From contig NZ_BMPG01000002.1 of NCBI RefSeq assembly GCF_014647475.1, positions 620,001-684,000 of the forward strand: DNA of 64,000 bases. Direction: 5' to 3'. Made by a program: the position numbers and the translations under genes. The notes beneath the pieces were generated by a model that worked only from the letters and a program-made list of their open reading frames with translations, ran no database searches and was not told where the DNA came from. Below are positions 24,831 through 32,542 of this stretch, piece after piece (positions within the stretch are counted from its first letter, which is position 1; each line of letters opens with the position of its first letter). The DNA comes from Halocalculus aciditolerans. GTDB lineage: Archaea; Halobacteriota; Halobacteria; Halobacteriales; Halobacteriaceae.

Positions 24831-25997
24831 ATGGAGACGACGACGGCTTTCAGCGGGCTCTCGTGCGTGGACTGCGGGGAGACGTTCGACGACCCGGCGC
24901 TGGGTCGGTGTCCGGAGTGCAGCGGGGTGTTGGACGCCCAGTACGACCTCGGGTCGGTGGCGCTCGACGACGAGGGGTCGATGTGGGCGTACGAGCCGGT
25001 CCTGCCGTTCGCGGGGTCGGCGGCGGTGTCGCTCGGCGAGGGCGGCACGCCCCTCGTCGAAGCGCCGGGGCTCGCGGAGGAGCTCGGCGTGAATCGCGTG
25101 CTGATAAAGGACGACGGGCGGAACCCGACGGGGACGGCGGTGGACCGCGGGCTCTCGCTCGCGGTGACGCCGGCGGGCGGCGAGAGCACAGTGACGCTGG
25201 CGTCGACGGGCGACGACGCGCAGTCGGCGGCGGCGTACGCGGCGCGCGCGGGCCTGCCGAGCGAGTCCTTCGTGCCGACGCGCGCGGGGTTCTCGCGGAA
25301 GGCGATGGTGAACGTCCACGGCGGCGAGATGTCCGTCGTCGAGGGCCGCCTCGGGGACGCGGTGAGCGCCTACCGGGACGCGGTCGAGGAACACGACGAC
25401 TGGCACGCGGTCGGCGCGTTCGACACGCCGTACCGCCACGAGGGGCTGAAGACGGTGCTCTACGAGGTCGTCGACGACGAGTTCGGCGTGGTGCCGGACG
25501 CCGTTATCGCGCCGACCGGGCACGGCGAACTGCTCGCGGGCCTCGGGAAGGCGGCGCGCGAACTCGTCGACCTGGGGAAGGCCCCGTCCATGCCGCGGCT
25601 CTACGCCGCGCAGGCCGAGGGGTGTGCGCCCATCGTCCGCGCGCTCCAGGAGGACCACGCGGTCGAGCCGTGGGACGCGCCGGACACCATCGCCGGGGCC
25701 ATCGAGGTCCCTGACCCCGACCCGTCGGGCGCACAACTCGCCGTCGACGCCGTCGAGGACACCGGCGGCGCGGGCGTGACGGCGACGGACGGCGATATCC
25801 TCGACGCCGCGCTCGCCGTGGCGGAGGGCGTCGGCGTCGAGATGGGCGTCTCGGGCGCGGTCGCCGCGGCGGGCGCGTGGAACCTCGCCGACGAGGGCGC
25901 GTTCGCCGCGGACGACACCGTCGTCCTCCTCAACACGAGTCAAGGGAACAAGGACGCGGACGTGCTCCGCTCGCGTCTGATGAGCCGCGGCATCTAG
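24831..25997 (+). CDS. Threonine synthase homologue lacking the PLP lysine
   Basis: A 388-residue fold-type II PLP-enzyme homologue with an N-terminal zinc ribbon (Cys12, Cys15, Cys27, Cys30). The segment LIKDDGRNPTGTAVDRG (92-107) aligns with the family motif KDEGxNPTGSFKDRG, but the Schiff-base Lys is Val104. The substrate loop reads STGDDAQSA instead of STGNTSAS, and the phosphate-binding loop reads APTGHGELLAG instead of a Gly/Asn-rich loop. Several active-site elements have therefore changed and PLP catalysis as a threonine synthase is not expected. The gene is intact and of full length, so it is probably a maintained non-catalytic or repurposed protein. Confidence 0.85.
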   Translation: METTTAFSGLSCVDCGETFDDPALGRCPECSGVLDAQYDLGSVALDDEGSMWAYEPVLPFAGSAAVSLGEGGTPLVEAPGLAEELGVNRVLIKDDGRNPTGTAVDRGLSLAVTPAGGESTVTLASTGDDAQSAAAYAARAGLPSESFVPTRAGFSRKAMVNVHGGEMSVVEGRLGDAVSAYRDAVEEHDDWHAVGAFDTPYRHEGLKTVLYEVVDDEFGVVPDAVIAPTGHGELLAGLGKAARELVDLGKAPSMPRLYAAQAEGCAPIVRALQEDHAVEPWDAPDTIAGAIEVPDPDPSGAQLAVDAVEDTGGAGVTATDGDILDAALAVAEGVGVEMGVSGAVAAAGAWNLADEGAFAADDTVVLLNTSQGNKDADVLRSRLMSRGI

Positions 25998-26062
25998 GGT
26001 TCTCGCTCGCCGTGCTTCGCGGTCCCGTCGAACGCGCGTGTTTTGCGTCGGTACGTTCAAGC

Positions 26063-26078
26063 GTTAGCCCCGTCTAAC
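26063..26078. promoter_or_regulatory. Inverted repeat GTTAG-N6-CTAAC before the DtxR-type gene
   Basis: GTTAG at 26063-26067 and CTAAC at 26074-26078 form a dyad 10 bp before the start codon. The half sites equal the inner parts of DtxR/IdeR boxes, but the spacer is longer. A candidate autoregulatory operator for the gene that follows. Confidence 0.4.
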
Positions 26079-26088
26079 TCGTCTCGTG

Positions 26089-26853
26089 ATGCTGAGTGAC
26101 GTGATGGAGGACTACCTGAAGGCCATCTACACGCTGGAGCGCGAGGAGGGCGCTCCGGTCCGGACGTCCGACATCGCCGCATCCCTCGACGTGACGCCGC
26201 CGACCGTGACGAGCATGCTCGACAAGCTCGAAGAGCGCGGGCTCGTCGACCGCGAGAAGTACAAGGGCGCAGAGCTCACGGAGGAGGGCGAGGCCGTCGC
26301 GCTCGAAGTGCTCCGTCACCACCGCCTCCTCGAAGCCTACCTCGCCGAGCACCTCGACTACGACTGGAGCGAAGTCCACGAGGAGGCGGACACGCTCGAA
26401 CACCACATCTCCGAGGCGTTCGAGGAGCGCGTCGCGAGCGCGCTCGGCGACCCCGCCGTGGACCCGCACGGCGACCCGATTCCGACGCCCGACCTCGAAC
26501 CGCTCCCGGGCGACGACACCGCGCGCCTCACCGACGCCGAGGAGGGTGACGTCGTCGTCGTCTCGCGCGTCAGCGACCGCGACGACGAACACCTCTCCTA
26601 CCTCGCCGACGCCGGCGTCAAACCCGGCGCGATTCTCACCGTCGTCGAAGTCACGCCCATCGACATGCTCACGGTAGAAGTCAACGGGCGACCCGACGCG
26701 CCAGCCGGGTCGAGCGAAGGGCGTCCCGATGCGGCCGGGACGAGCGAAGGGCGTCCCGATGCGCCAGCCGAATCCGGAAGCGAGCGCGTCCATCTGCCGA
26801 CGGCGATTGCGGCGCAGATACGCGTCCAGCCGCGGACCGAAGCGACGGCGTAA
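26089..26853 (+). CDS. DtxR/SirR-family metal-dependent regulator with an in-frame repeat insertion
   Basis: A 254-residue iron/manganese-dependent repressor. Residues 1-60 are the winged helix (MLSDVMEDYLKAIYTLE, VTPPTVTSMLDKLEERGLV). Residues 61-125 are the metal-binding dimerisation domain with HHRLLEAYL and EEADTLEHHIS ligands. Residues 145-245 are an SH3-like FeoA domain, interrupted at 200-230 by three GRPDA...SE repeats. Typical members control iron uptake and storage. A GTG one codon upstream is an alternative start. LysE transporter gene follows after 98 bp. Confidence 0.9.
   Translation: MLSDVMEDYLKAIYTLEREEGAPVRTSDIAASLDVTPPTVTSMLDKLEERGLVDREKYKGAELTEEGEAVALEVLRHHRLLEAYLAEHLDYDWSEVHEEADTLEHHISEAFEERVASALGDPAVDPHGDPIPTPDLEPLPGDDTARLTDAEEGDVVVVSRVSDRDDEHLSYLADAGVKPGAILTVVEVTPIDMLTVEVNGRPDAPAGSSEGRPDAAGTSEGRPDAPAESGSERVHLPTAIAAQIRVQPRTEATA
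26686..26778 (+). repeat. Three in-frame repeats encoding GRPDA...SE in the DtxR-type gene
   Basis: Units of about 30-36 bp begin GGGCGWCCCGAYGCG and end GAGCGAA; the second and third share long identical stretches. They encode 11-, 10- and 12-residue units inside the FeoA-like domain. The sequence is Gly/Pro-rich and likely a flexible loop. Confidence 0.8.
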
Positions 26854-26951
26854 CTCGAAGAGCGCGCTCCGGGTCGGTCGTCCGTCGCGTCACTCGCTGC
26901 GTGGACTGTCGCTGTCCGTGGATTTTTCCCGTCGCGTCGCCGTCTCGTGGT

Positions 26952-27590
26952 ATGGTCGTCTCACTACTCGCCGGCGTTCTCCTCGGGCTGTCGCTCGCCG
27001 CGCCGCCGGGGCCGATGAACGCCGTCATCGCGAACGAATCCGTGAACGGCGGGTGGCGCTCCGGCGTCGCCGCCGGGCTCGGCGCGATGACCGCGGACGC
27101 CTGTTTCTTCGTGCTCGCGCTCCTCGGCGTCGTGACGTTCGTCCGGGAGTTCCCGGTCGTCCGCGGCGTCATGGTGGGTATCGGCGGGCTCTTGATGCTC
27201 TACTTCGCGTACGGCGCGTATCTCGACGCGCAGACCGCGCTCTCAGAGCGGAGCGCCCCGGGCGCGGGGTTCAGGAAGGCGTTCGCGCTCGCGATCACGA
27301 ACCCGTATCAGGTCGTCTGGTGGCTCACCGCCGGCGTCGCGCTCCTCGATCCCGGGAGCGTCGAGGTCGCGGGATACACGCTCGCGACGGGGAATGGCAC
27401 GCTCACCGTCGTCGGGTTCTTCGCCGGCATCTTCCTCTGGATAACGGGCTTCCCGAGCGTCCTCGTGACCACCGGCCGGCGCGTCGACTCGCTCGCGAAA
27501 GCCGTCGGCTACGGCAGCGCCGTCCTCCTCGCCGGATTCGGCGTTCTCTTCTGCTACCAGAGCGTCGACGCCCTCCTGAAAACGCTCTGA
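26952..27590 (+). CDS. LysE-family translocator (amino-acid exporter)
   Basis: A 212-residue membrane protein with six helices. LysE-family signatures are GLSLAAPPGPMNAVIANES after helix 1, GLGAMTADACFFVLAL and ITNPYQVVWWLTAG. It would export amino acids or related small molecules. The ATG at 26952 is chosen because upstream in-frame residues (CRCPWIF) are unlike a leader and precede no ribosome site. It follows the DtxR-type gene on the same strand but 98 bp apart, so it may have its own promoter. Confidence 0.85.
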   Translation: MVVSLLAGVLLGLSLAAPPGPMNAVIANESVNGGWRSGVAAGLGAMTADACFFVLALLGVVTFVREFPVVRGVMVGIGGLLMLYFAYGAYLDAQTALSERSAPGAGFRKAFALAITNPYQVVWWLTAGVALLDPGSVEVAGYTLATGNGTLTVVGFFAGIFLWITGFPSVLVTTGRRVDSLAKAVGYGSAVLLAGFGVLFCYQSVDALLKTL

Positions 27591-27647
27591 CCGCGCGACC
27601 GGCGCTCGGCGTCTCGAGAGAGGTCGAGACGAGCCGTCGCCGGTGGC

Positions 27648-28334
27648 TCAGTCGAGGTCGGCCGCGTCCATGCCGGGGACTTCGTCTTCGAGCCACTCGC
27701 GGAACCAACGGACGCGTTTGAGGCGTTCGTAGGCGATGGATTCGCCGGCGTCGCTCTCGACGCGCGCGGTGGCGTTCCGGCCGCGTTCGAGGACGCGTTC
27801 TACCATCTCGGCGGCGTCCATGTGCGTCCGCGCCTCGTACCCCATGCGGAGGAGCATTAGTGCGGTTCCGTTCGCGCCGACCTTATCGAGGAGGTCGGCT
27901 TCGACGAGGCACTGCGCTTCGAGGGAGAGGTCCGTGAGGTCGCCCTGGTGGCTGTGGTCTTCGATGGCTGCGCAGACGCGGTCGACGAAGGACGCCGGGT
28001 AGTCGCCGTGCGTCTCCAGGTATTTGCGGGCGACGCGCGCGCCCTCTTCGGCGTGGACGTCCTGGTCGGCGTCGAGTTTCGCGATGTCGTGGAAGAGGGC
28101 GGCGACGCGGACGACGTCCTCGTCTGCGCCTTCCTTCGCGGCGATTGTGGTCGCGAGGTCGACGACGTTCCGGATGTGGTTGAAGCGGTATTCGGCGGAG
28201 TGCCAGGGGTACCAGCGCATCCGGCCGCCGTCGTCCTCGTTGTCGACGCTCGCCTGGAGGTAGTCGTAGACGAACGTGCGCATGGACTCGAACTCGCCGT
28301 CGGAGACGCGTGAGTCCTTTATCTCGACACCCAT
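27648..28334 (-). CDS. HD-domain metal-dependent phosphohydrolase
   Basis: A 228-residue HD-superfamily protein. Motifs are HIRNVVDLA (His), LFHDIAKLD (the HD dyad near residue 85), and EDHSH for further metal ligands, followed by EADLLDKVG. Substrate is probably a nucleotide or a signalling phosphoester; not determinable. The start ATG at 28334 is preceded by a GGAGGT (28341-28346 on the opposite strand), an unusually strong Shine-Dalgarno site for a haloarchaeon. This implies a 5' leader longer than a leaderless message. Confidence 0.85.
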   Translation of the reverse strand: MGVEIKDSRVSDGEFESMRTFVYDYLQASVDNEDDGGRMRWYPWHSAEYRFNHIRNVVDLATTIAAKEGADEDVVRVAALFHDIAKLDADQDVHAEEGARVARKYLETHGDYPASFVDRVCAAIEDHSHQGDLTDLSLEAQCLVEADLLDKVGANGTALMLLRMGYEARTHMDAAEMVERVLERGRNATARVESDAGESIAYERLKRVRWFREWLEDEVPGMDAADLD

Positions 28335-28340
28335 CTGTCC

Positions 28341-28346
28341 ACCTCC
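28341..28346 (-). promoter_or_regulatory. Strong Shine-Dalgarno site of the HD-domain gene
   Basis: Minus-strand GGAGGT, six bases from the ATG at 28334. Most transcripts in this window appear leaderless, so a consensus site this strong stands out and decides the start codon. Confidence 0.6.
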
Positions 28347-28466
28347 GGAACCGATTGTCGCGTACTCATTGTTACTAGTAGTGATGGTGGTTTCGTTCTT
28401 TAGCCTTTTGCAGGGCTGAAACGTGGACGCGAGGCGTTGAAGTCCCCGGCCGTCCCACGGACGCGT

Positions 28467-29174
28467 ATGACGGAGGCGATCTACCTGGCGGAGACGGAGA
28501 CCCGGTCGTTCGAGGCGACCGTAGAGCGCGTCGCCGACGACCGCGTCGTCCTCGACCGGACCGCGTTCTACCCCACGGGCGGCGGTCAACCCCACGACAC
28601 CGGGACGCTCGAAGCGGACGGCGGGACGTGGGACGTCGTCGGCGTGGAGAAGAAGGACACCATCTACCACCGCCTCGACGGCGGCGACCCGCCGAGCGCG
28701 GGAACGACGGTCACGGGAACCATCGACTGGGAGCGCCGATACGGGCATATGCGCCACCACACCGCCCAGCACCTCGTCTCCGCCGTCCTCTTAGAAGAGT
28801 TCGACGCGGAGACGACGGGGAATCAGGTGTACGCGGAGCGGGCGCGCATCGACTGTGCCTACCCGAAGTTCGACGACGGCGACCTCGACCACCTCGAAGC
28901 CCGCGTGAACGACTACGTCGAGCGCGCGATTCCCGTCGAGTGGTACACGCTGGAGCGCGAGGAAGCAGAAGAGAGACTCGACCCGGAGCGCACGCGCATC
29001 GAACTGCTTCCCGACTCCATCCGCGAGATTCGCATCGTCGAAATCGCGGGCGTGGACCGGACGGCCTGCGCGGGGACGCACGTCTCCAACACCGCTGACG
29101 TGGGGATGTTCGAAGTCACGGGCCGAGAGACGAAGGGGAGCGACGAAGAGCGCGTGAACTTCCGACTGCGGTAG
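28467..29174 (+). CDS. alaX: Alanyl-tRNA editing protein AlaX (long form)
   Basis: A 235-residue free-standing editing domain that hydrolyses Ser- or Gly-mischarged tRNA-Ala. The zinc ligands are His98 and His102 (HHTAQH) and Cys201, His205 (CAGTH). An N-terminal barrel (TAFYPTGGGQPHDTG) precedes the editing core, as in AlaX-M type proteins. The ATG at 28467 is taken; ten extra in-frame codons upstream precede any plausible leader. Divergent from the HD gene across 132 bp. Confidence 0.93.
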   Translation: MTEAIYLAETETRSFEATVERVADDRVVLDRTAFYPTGGGQPHDTGTLEADGGTWDVVGVEKKDTIYHRLDGGDPPSAGTTVTGTIDWERRYGHMRHHTAQHLVSAVLLEEFDAETTGNQVYAERARIDCAYPKFDDGDLDHLEARVNDYVERAIPVEWYTLEREEAEERLDPERTRIELLPDSIREIRIVEIAGVDRTACAGTHVSNTADVGMFEVTGRETKGSDEERVNFRLR

Positions 29175-29247
29175 TCGCTTCCGCTTCTGCGACGTCGGCG
29201 CAGCCACATCAGAGAGGAGAAAGGGGGGTCAGCCGCCCCCGCCGTTT

Positions 29248-29412
29248 TCAGTCGTTCCTGCCGTTTTCGTCGTCGATGCGGATGACGCTCGACGGGAGGG
29301 CTTCTCCGTCGAAGTAGGACTTGAGCGCCATCTTCGTGCCGAGGTACGAGGCGTACGCCATGAGGGCCAGCGCGATCGGCGTCCAGAAGAGGACGGTGAC
29401 GAGGAAGGACAC
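29248..29412 (-). CDS. 54-residue single-helix membrane protein
   Basis: A short ORF from GTG with an N-terminal membrane helix (SFLVTVLFWTPIALALMAY) followed by an Asp/Glu-containing tail (SVIRIDDENGRND). A CATTTACATT tract on the minus strand lies about 20-30 bp upstream, fitting a leaderless mRNA. Codon use is the GC3-rich pattern of real genes here. No family recognised; the position upstream of other minus-strand small genes does not reveal a role. Confidence 0.6.
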   Translation of the reverse strand: MSFLVTVLFWTPIALALMAYASYLGTKMALKSYFDGEALPSSVIRIDDENGRND

Positions 29413-29475
29413 GCGCGCTCGTTTCGCGCGGAAATGTAAATGCGTGTAGGTCAGGTCGTAAATGTCGAGAGGCGA

Positions 29476-29808
29476 CTAGTCAGTTCGTTCGTCGAGGTCG
29501 GCGCGTTCGCCGGGTTTGAGGGCGTCTTCGACGGCGTCTTCGCAGGCGACGAGGGCGTCGGTGCGGTCGTCGCCGGCGGGTTCGGCGGCGACGACGGTCC
29601 AGCCGTCGTCGTGGACGACGCCGGTAACGCGGCCGGGGGTGGCGAGGATGACGCCGGTGGCGATTTCGACGGGTTCGTCGTCCTCGGTGCGGACGGCTTC
29701 CTCGGTTTCGACGGGGAGGGCGAGGTCGAGGGCGTCGGCGTCGTTGAGCGCGGCGACTTCCGTGGTGGTGAGCGGGCGGTCGGGGAGCGAGTCGAGCACG
29801 TCGGCCAT
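29476..29808 (-). CDS. Conserved acidic protein of unknown function
   Basis: A 110-residue soluble protein, very acidic, with a beta-rich middle (EPVEIATGVILATPGRVTGV, VHDDGWTVVAAEPAG) and an acidic C-terminal helix. The composition is typical of haloarchaeal cytoplasmic proteins. No motif or family is recognised. Same strand as the four-helix membrane genes, 48 bp downstream of the nearest one, so it might end that transcription unit. Confidence 0.7.
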   Translation of the reverse strand: MADVLDSLPDRPLTTTEVAALNDADALDLALPVETEEAVRTEDDEPVEIATGVILATPGRVTGVVHDDGWTVVAAEPAGDDRTDALVACEDAVEDALKPGERADLDERTD

Positions 29809-29856
29809 GCGTGAGGAGAGGAGGCGCGCGGGGTTAAGGCCGGTGGATGCGCGGAG

Positions 29857-30171
29857 TCAGGTGTTGAGGGCGTCGAAGTAGCTGCGGTAGAGGATTTCCT
29901 CGACGAAGAGGAAGGGGAGGACGCCGAGGACGGTGAGCGCGAGCGCGCCGGCGACGAGGCGGCTCCCGGTGACCTGTGCGAGTATCCAGTAGCCGCTGGT
30001 CGCGGCGCTCGCGATGAGGAGGAGCAGGGAGAGCGTGCCGATGGTGACGGTGAAGCGGCGGGCGCGCGGGGTGACGTCGTCGAGGCCGTCGACCATCCGG
30101 AAGAGCACGAGGACGGAGGGGACGTTGAGGACGGCGGCGGAGAGGATGCCGGAGGCGACGGCGAGTGACAT
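29857..30171 (-). CDS. Four-helix membrane protein, paralogue C of a tandem set
   Basis: A 104-residue protein with four predicted helices. It is a diverged copy of the two genes upstream: VTPRARRFTVTIGTLSLLLL corresponds to ISWQTRQFSFALAGGSI of paralogue B, and LPFLFVEEILYRSYFD to VPFALFMFVLYREQ. It lies nine bases beyond paralogue B, so the two are probably co-transcribed. No catalytic motif. Location next to an orphan oxidase subunit I suggests an accessory membrane role, not shown. Confidence 0.75.
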   Translation of the reverse strand: MSLAVASGILSAAVLNVPSVLVLFRMVDGLDDVTPRARRFTVTIGTLSLLLLIASAATSGYWILAQVTGSRLVAGALALTVLGVLPFLFVEEILYRSYFDALNT

Positions 30172-30180
30172 CTCGGGGCC

Positions 30181-30498
30181 TCAGGCGAAGTTGAGCTGCT
30201 GCTCTCTGTAGAGGACGAACATGAACAGGGCGAACGGGACGAGCGCGAGCATGATGAACACCATCGCGATCTGGATGATGGGGCTGAGTTCGACCTGCTG
30301 GTAGAAGAACACGAGCACGGCGGCTTCGCCGCAGAGGAACATGACGATGCTCCCGCCGGCGAGCGCGAAGCTGAACTGGCGGGTCTGCCAGGAGATGTTC
30401 TCGGCCTTGCGGAGCATCTTGACGAGAACCGCGACGGGCGGAATCGCCAGTGAGATCATCTGCAACAGCTTCAACGCGATAGTGATGTCGTTGCTCAT
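30181..30498 (-). CDS. Four-helix membrane protein, paralogue B of a tandem set
   Basis: A 105-residue protein with four predicted helices, a cytosolic loop KMLRKAENISWQTRQF and a C-terminal VLYREQQLNFA. Clearly similar to paralogue A (LSWRMRQVGLLLTGGSI; FMFVVYRETKN) over most of its length. An AT-rich promoter with nested inverted repeats lies 33-61 bp upstream of the ATG. Function unknown. Confidence 0.8.
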   Translation of the reverse strand: MSNDITIALKLLQMISLAIPPVAVLVKMLRKAENISWQTRQFSFALAGGSIVMFLCGEAAVLVFFYQQVELSPIIQIAMVFIMLALVPFALFMFVLYREQQLNFA

Positions 30499-30530
30499 GG
30501 TTGGGGCTTGACGGGGTCACCGCCGTCACG

Positions 30531-30559
30531 ATACCATAGTTTACAAACTTTATTGGTAT
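30531..30559. promoter_or_regulatory. Nested inverted repeat over the promoter of paralogues B and C
   Basis: ATACCA (30531-30536) faces TGGTAT (30554-30559), and between them GTTT (30539-30542) faces AAAC (30545-30548). The region is the most A/T-rich for kilobases and includes a TATAAAA-like tract at 30557. Read on the minus strand, it sits 33-61 bp before the paralogue B ATG. Such placement suggests a regulator-binding site at the core promoter. Confidence 0.5.
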
Positions 30560-30582
30560 AAAATCAATGGCTCTGAGAGGGG

Positions 30583-30903
30583 TTAGTTCGCCTTGTTCTT
30601 CGTCTCCCGATAGACCACGAACATGAAGAGGAAGAACGGGGTGAGCGCGGCGACGGCGAGGAGGAGGCTGGACTGCACGGTGGGAGCGAGCGCGAACTGG
30701 CCGAAGAGCCAGTACGCGATGACGAATTCGGCGGCGAGGAAGGAGGCGATGCTCCCGCCGGTGAGGAGGAGGCCGACCTGCCGCATCCGCCAGGAGAGGT
30801 TGCCGGCGGCGCGCATCCGCCACGCGAGCGTGATGACGGAGGCGAGGACGAACGCGACGGACGTCAGCAGGCCGAGCGCGATGTCCTCGTTCACCGTCGT
30901 CAC
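30583..30903 (-). CDS. Four-helix membrane protein, paralogue A of a tandem set
   Basis: About 106 residues from a GTG start (a GTG three codons earlier is the alternative). Four helices, loop NLSWRMRQVGLLLTGGSI and C-terminus FMFVVYRETKNKAN, homologous to paralogue B. The start was chosen by aligning IALGLL with IALKLL of paralogue B. A CTTTATGCGAATAA element upstream (about 30941-30954 on the minus strand) is a plausible TATA box. It follows the oxidase subunit I gene on the same strand by 67 bp. Confidence 0.78.
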   Translation of the reverse strand: MTTVNEDIALGLLTSVAFVLASVITLAWRMRAAGNLSWRMRQVGLLLTGGSIASFLAAEFVIAYWLFGQFALAPTVQSSLLLAVAALTPFFLFMFVVYRETKNKAN

Positions 30904-30970
30904 GGAGCGCACACCACGCAGGACATATTTTCATTTCCCACCTTATTCGCATAAAGCCGTTGGCCGGCGG

Positions 30971-32542
30971 CTATCGGTCGAATCGGTCGTCGAACCACGC
31001 CCACTCGCGGGTGAGGAGGCCGTCGTCGGCGAGGTCCCAGGGGTCGCCGGATTCGACGCGGTCGCCGACGACGAGCGACCGGAGGACGTTCCAGAGCCAG
31101 ACGAGCTGGCCGATGCCGAGGACGTACGCGGCGACCGTGATGAGCTGTTGGAGCGGCGCGAACGACACCGGATAGGACGCCATGCGGCGCGGGAGGCCGT
31201 CGATGCCGAGGACGAGCATCGCGCCGAACGCGGCGACGACGCCGACGAAGGAGAGCCAGAAGTGGAGTTTCGCGAGCGGGACGTTGTACCAGCGGCCGGT
31301 GAGGAGCGGGAACCAGTAGTAGCAGGCCGCGAAGAAGGAGAACACCATCATCCCGACGAGCATCAGGTGGAAGTGGCCGACGACGAAGTTCGTGCCGTGG
31401 ACGATTCGGTCCACGGGGATCGCGCCGAGGAAGACGCCGGTGATGCCGCCGACGATGAAGTTCGCGATCGCGCCGAAGCAGAAGAGGAACGGCGCGGTCA
31501 CCCGAATCCGCCCGTTCCAGATAGTCGCGATCCAGTTGAACGTCTTGACGGCGGACGGGACGGCGATGGCGAACGTGATGACCATGAAGGACGCCTGGAG
31601 GCGCGGGTCGAGGCCCGTCGTGAACATGTGGTGCGCCCACACGCCGAAGGAGAGGACGGCGATGGCGAACGTCGAGTAGACGACGGCCTTGTAGCCGAAG
31701 AGGGTGCGGCCGGTGAACCGCGGGAGGATGTGGCTGATGAGCCCCATCGCCGGGAGGACGAGGATGTAGACCTCGGGGTGGCCGAAGAACCAGAAGAGGT
31801 GCTGGAAGAGGACGGGGCCGCCGGGGCCGGTGAAGAACATCGTGCCGAGGAGCCGGTCGCCGAGGAGCATGAGGAGGACCGCGCCGAGGAGCGGGAACGC
31901 GAACAGGATGAGGCCGCCGGTGGTGAACATCGTCCACGTGAAGATGTCGAGGTCCGCCCAGGAGACGTCGGGGGAGCGTTCGGCGACGACGGTGGCGACG
32001 ACGTTGATGCCGCCGAGCGTCGTGGCGACGCCGGAGAGGTGGAGGCCGAGCAGGACGATGTTCACCGTGAAGTTGGATTTCTCGATGGAGAGCGGGACGT
32101 AGAGCGTCCAGCCGACCATCGGCGGAGCCCACGTGGTGAGGCCGAGGAGGTCGGTGATGATGCCCGTGCGGATGAGGACGGCGGCGGGCGGGAGGAGCCA
32201 GAAGGCGACGGCGTTCACGCGGGGGAACGCCATGTCGTCGGCGTCGACGAGGAGCGGGACGAAGTAGTTCGCGAGGCCGATGGCGAGCGGCGTCGCGAAG
32301 AGGAAGAGCATCGTGAGGCCGTGCGAGGTGAAGAGGCCGTTGTAGGTCATCTCGTGCCAGATGTCGGCGGCCGGCGTGAGGAGGGCGGTGCGAATCATCA
32401 TCGCGTCGACGGCCCCCCAGATGCCGGTGAAAGCGGCGAAGACGATGTAGAGGACGCCGATGTCCTTGTGGTCGACGGTGGTGAGCCACCGCCAGATGCC
32501 GGGGGGTTTCTCGTCGCCGTCGATGGCTGGGCTATCGAGCAT
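30971..32542 (-). CDS. Second heme-copper oxidase subunit I (no subunit II or III beside it)
   Basis: A 523-residue paralogue of the aa3 subunit I. Conserved features are DHKDIG, FTSHGLTM (low-spin heme His), FGHPEVYI, WAHHMF and GHFHL, and a VYST segment. It has no extra N-terminal helix. No gene with a CuA motif or subunit III pattern occurs within several kilobases, so its partner subunits are encoded elsewhere or it works with the tandem small membrane proteins. Its ATG lies 11 bp inside the end of the MFS gene, so translation is coupled to that gene. Confidence 0.94.
   Translation of the reverse strand: MLDSPAIDGDEKPPGIWRWLTTVDHKDIGVLYIVFAAFTGIWGAVDAMMIRTALLTPAADIWHEMTYNGLFTSHGLTMLFLFATPLAIGLANYFVPLLVDADDMAFPRVNAVAFWLLPPAAVLIRTGIITDLLGLTTWAPPMVGWTLYVPLSIEKSNFTVNIVLLGLHLSGVATTLGGINVVATVVAERSPDVSWADLDIFTWTMFTTGGLILFAFPLLGAVLLMLLGDRLLGTMFFTGPGGPVLFQHLFWFFGHPEVYILVLPAMGLISHILPRFTGRTLFGYKAVVYSTFAIAVLSFGVWAHHMFTTGLDPRLQASFMVITFAIAVPSAVKTFNWIATIWNGRIRVTAPFLFCFGAIANFIVGGITGVFLGAIPVDRIVHGTNFVVGHFHLMLVGMMVFSFFAACYYWFPLLTGRWYNVPLAKLHFWLSFVGVVAAFGAMLVLGIDGLPRRMASYPVSFAPLQQLITVAAYVLGIGQLVWLWNVLRSLVVGDRVESGDPWDLADDGLLTREWAWFDDRFDR

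Noticed and set aside
29857-30903. The three small membrane proteins as oxidase subunits II or III
   Set aside because: None has a CuA motif or subunit III signature; they are four-helix paralogues of each other.
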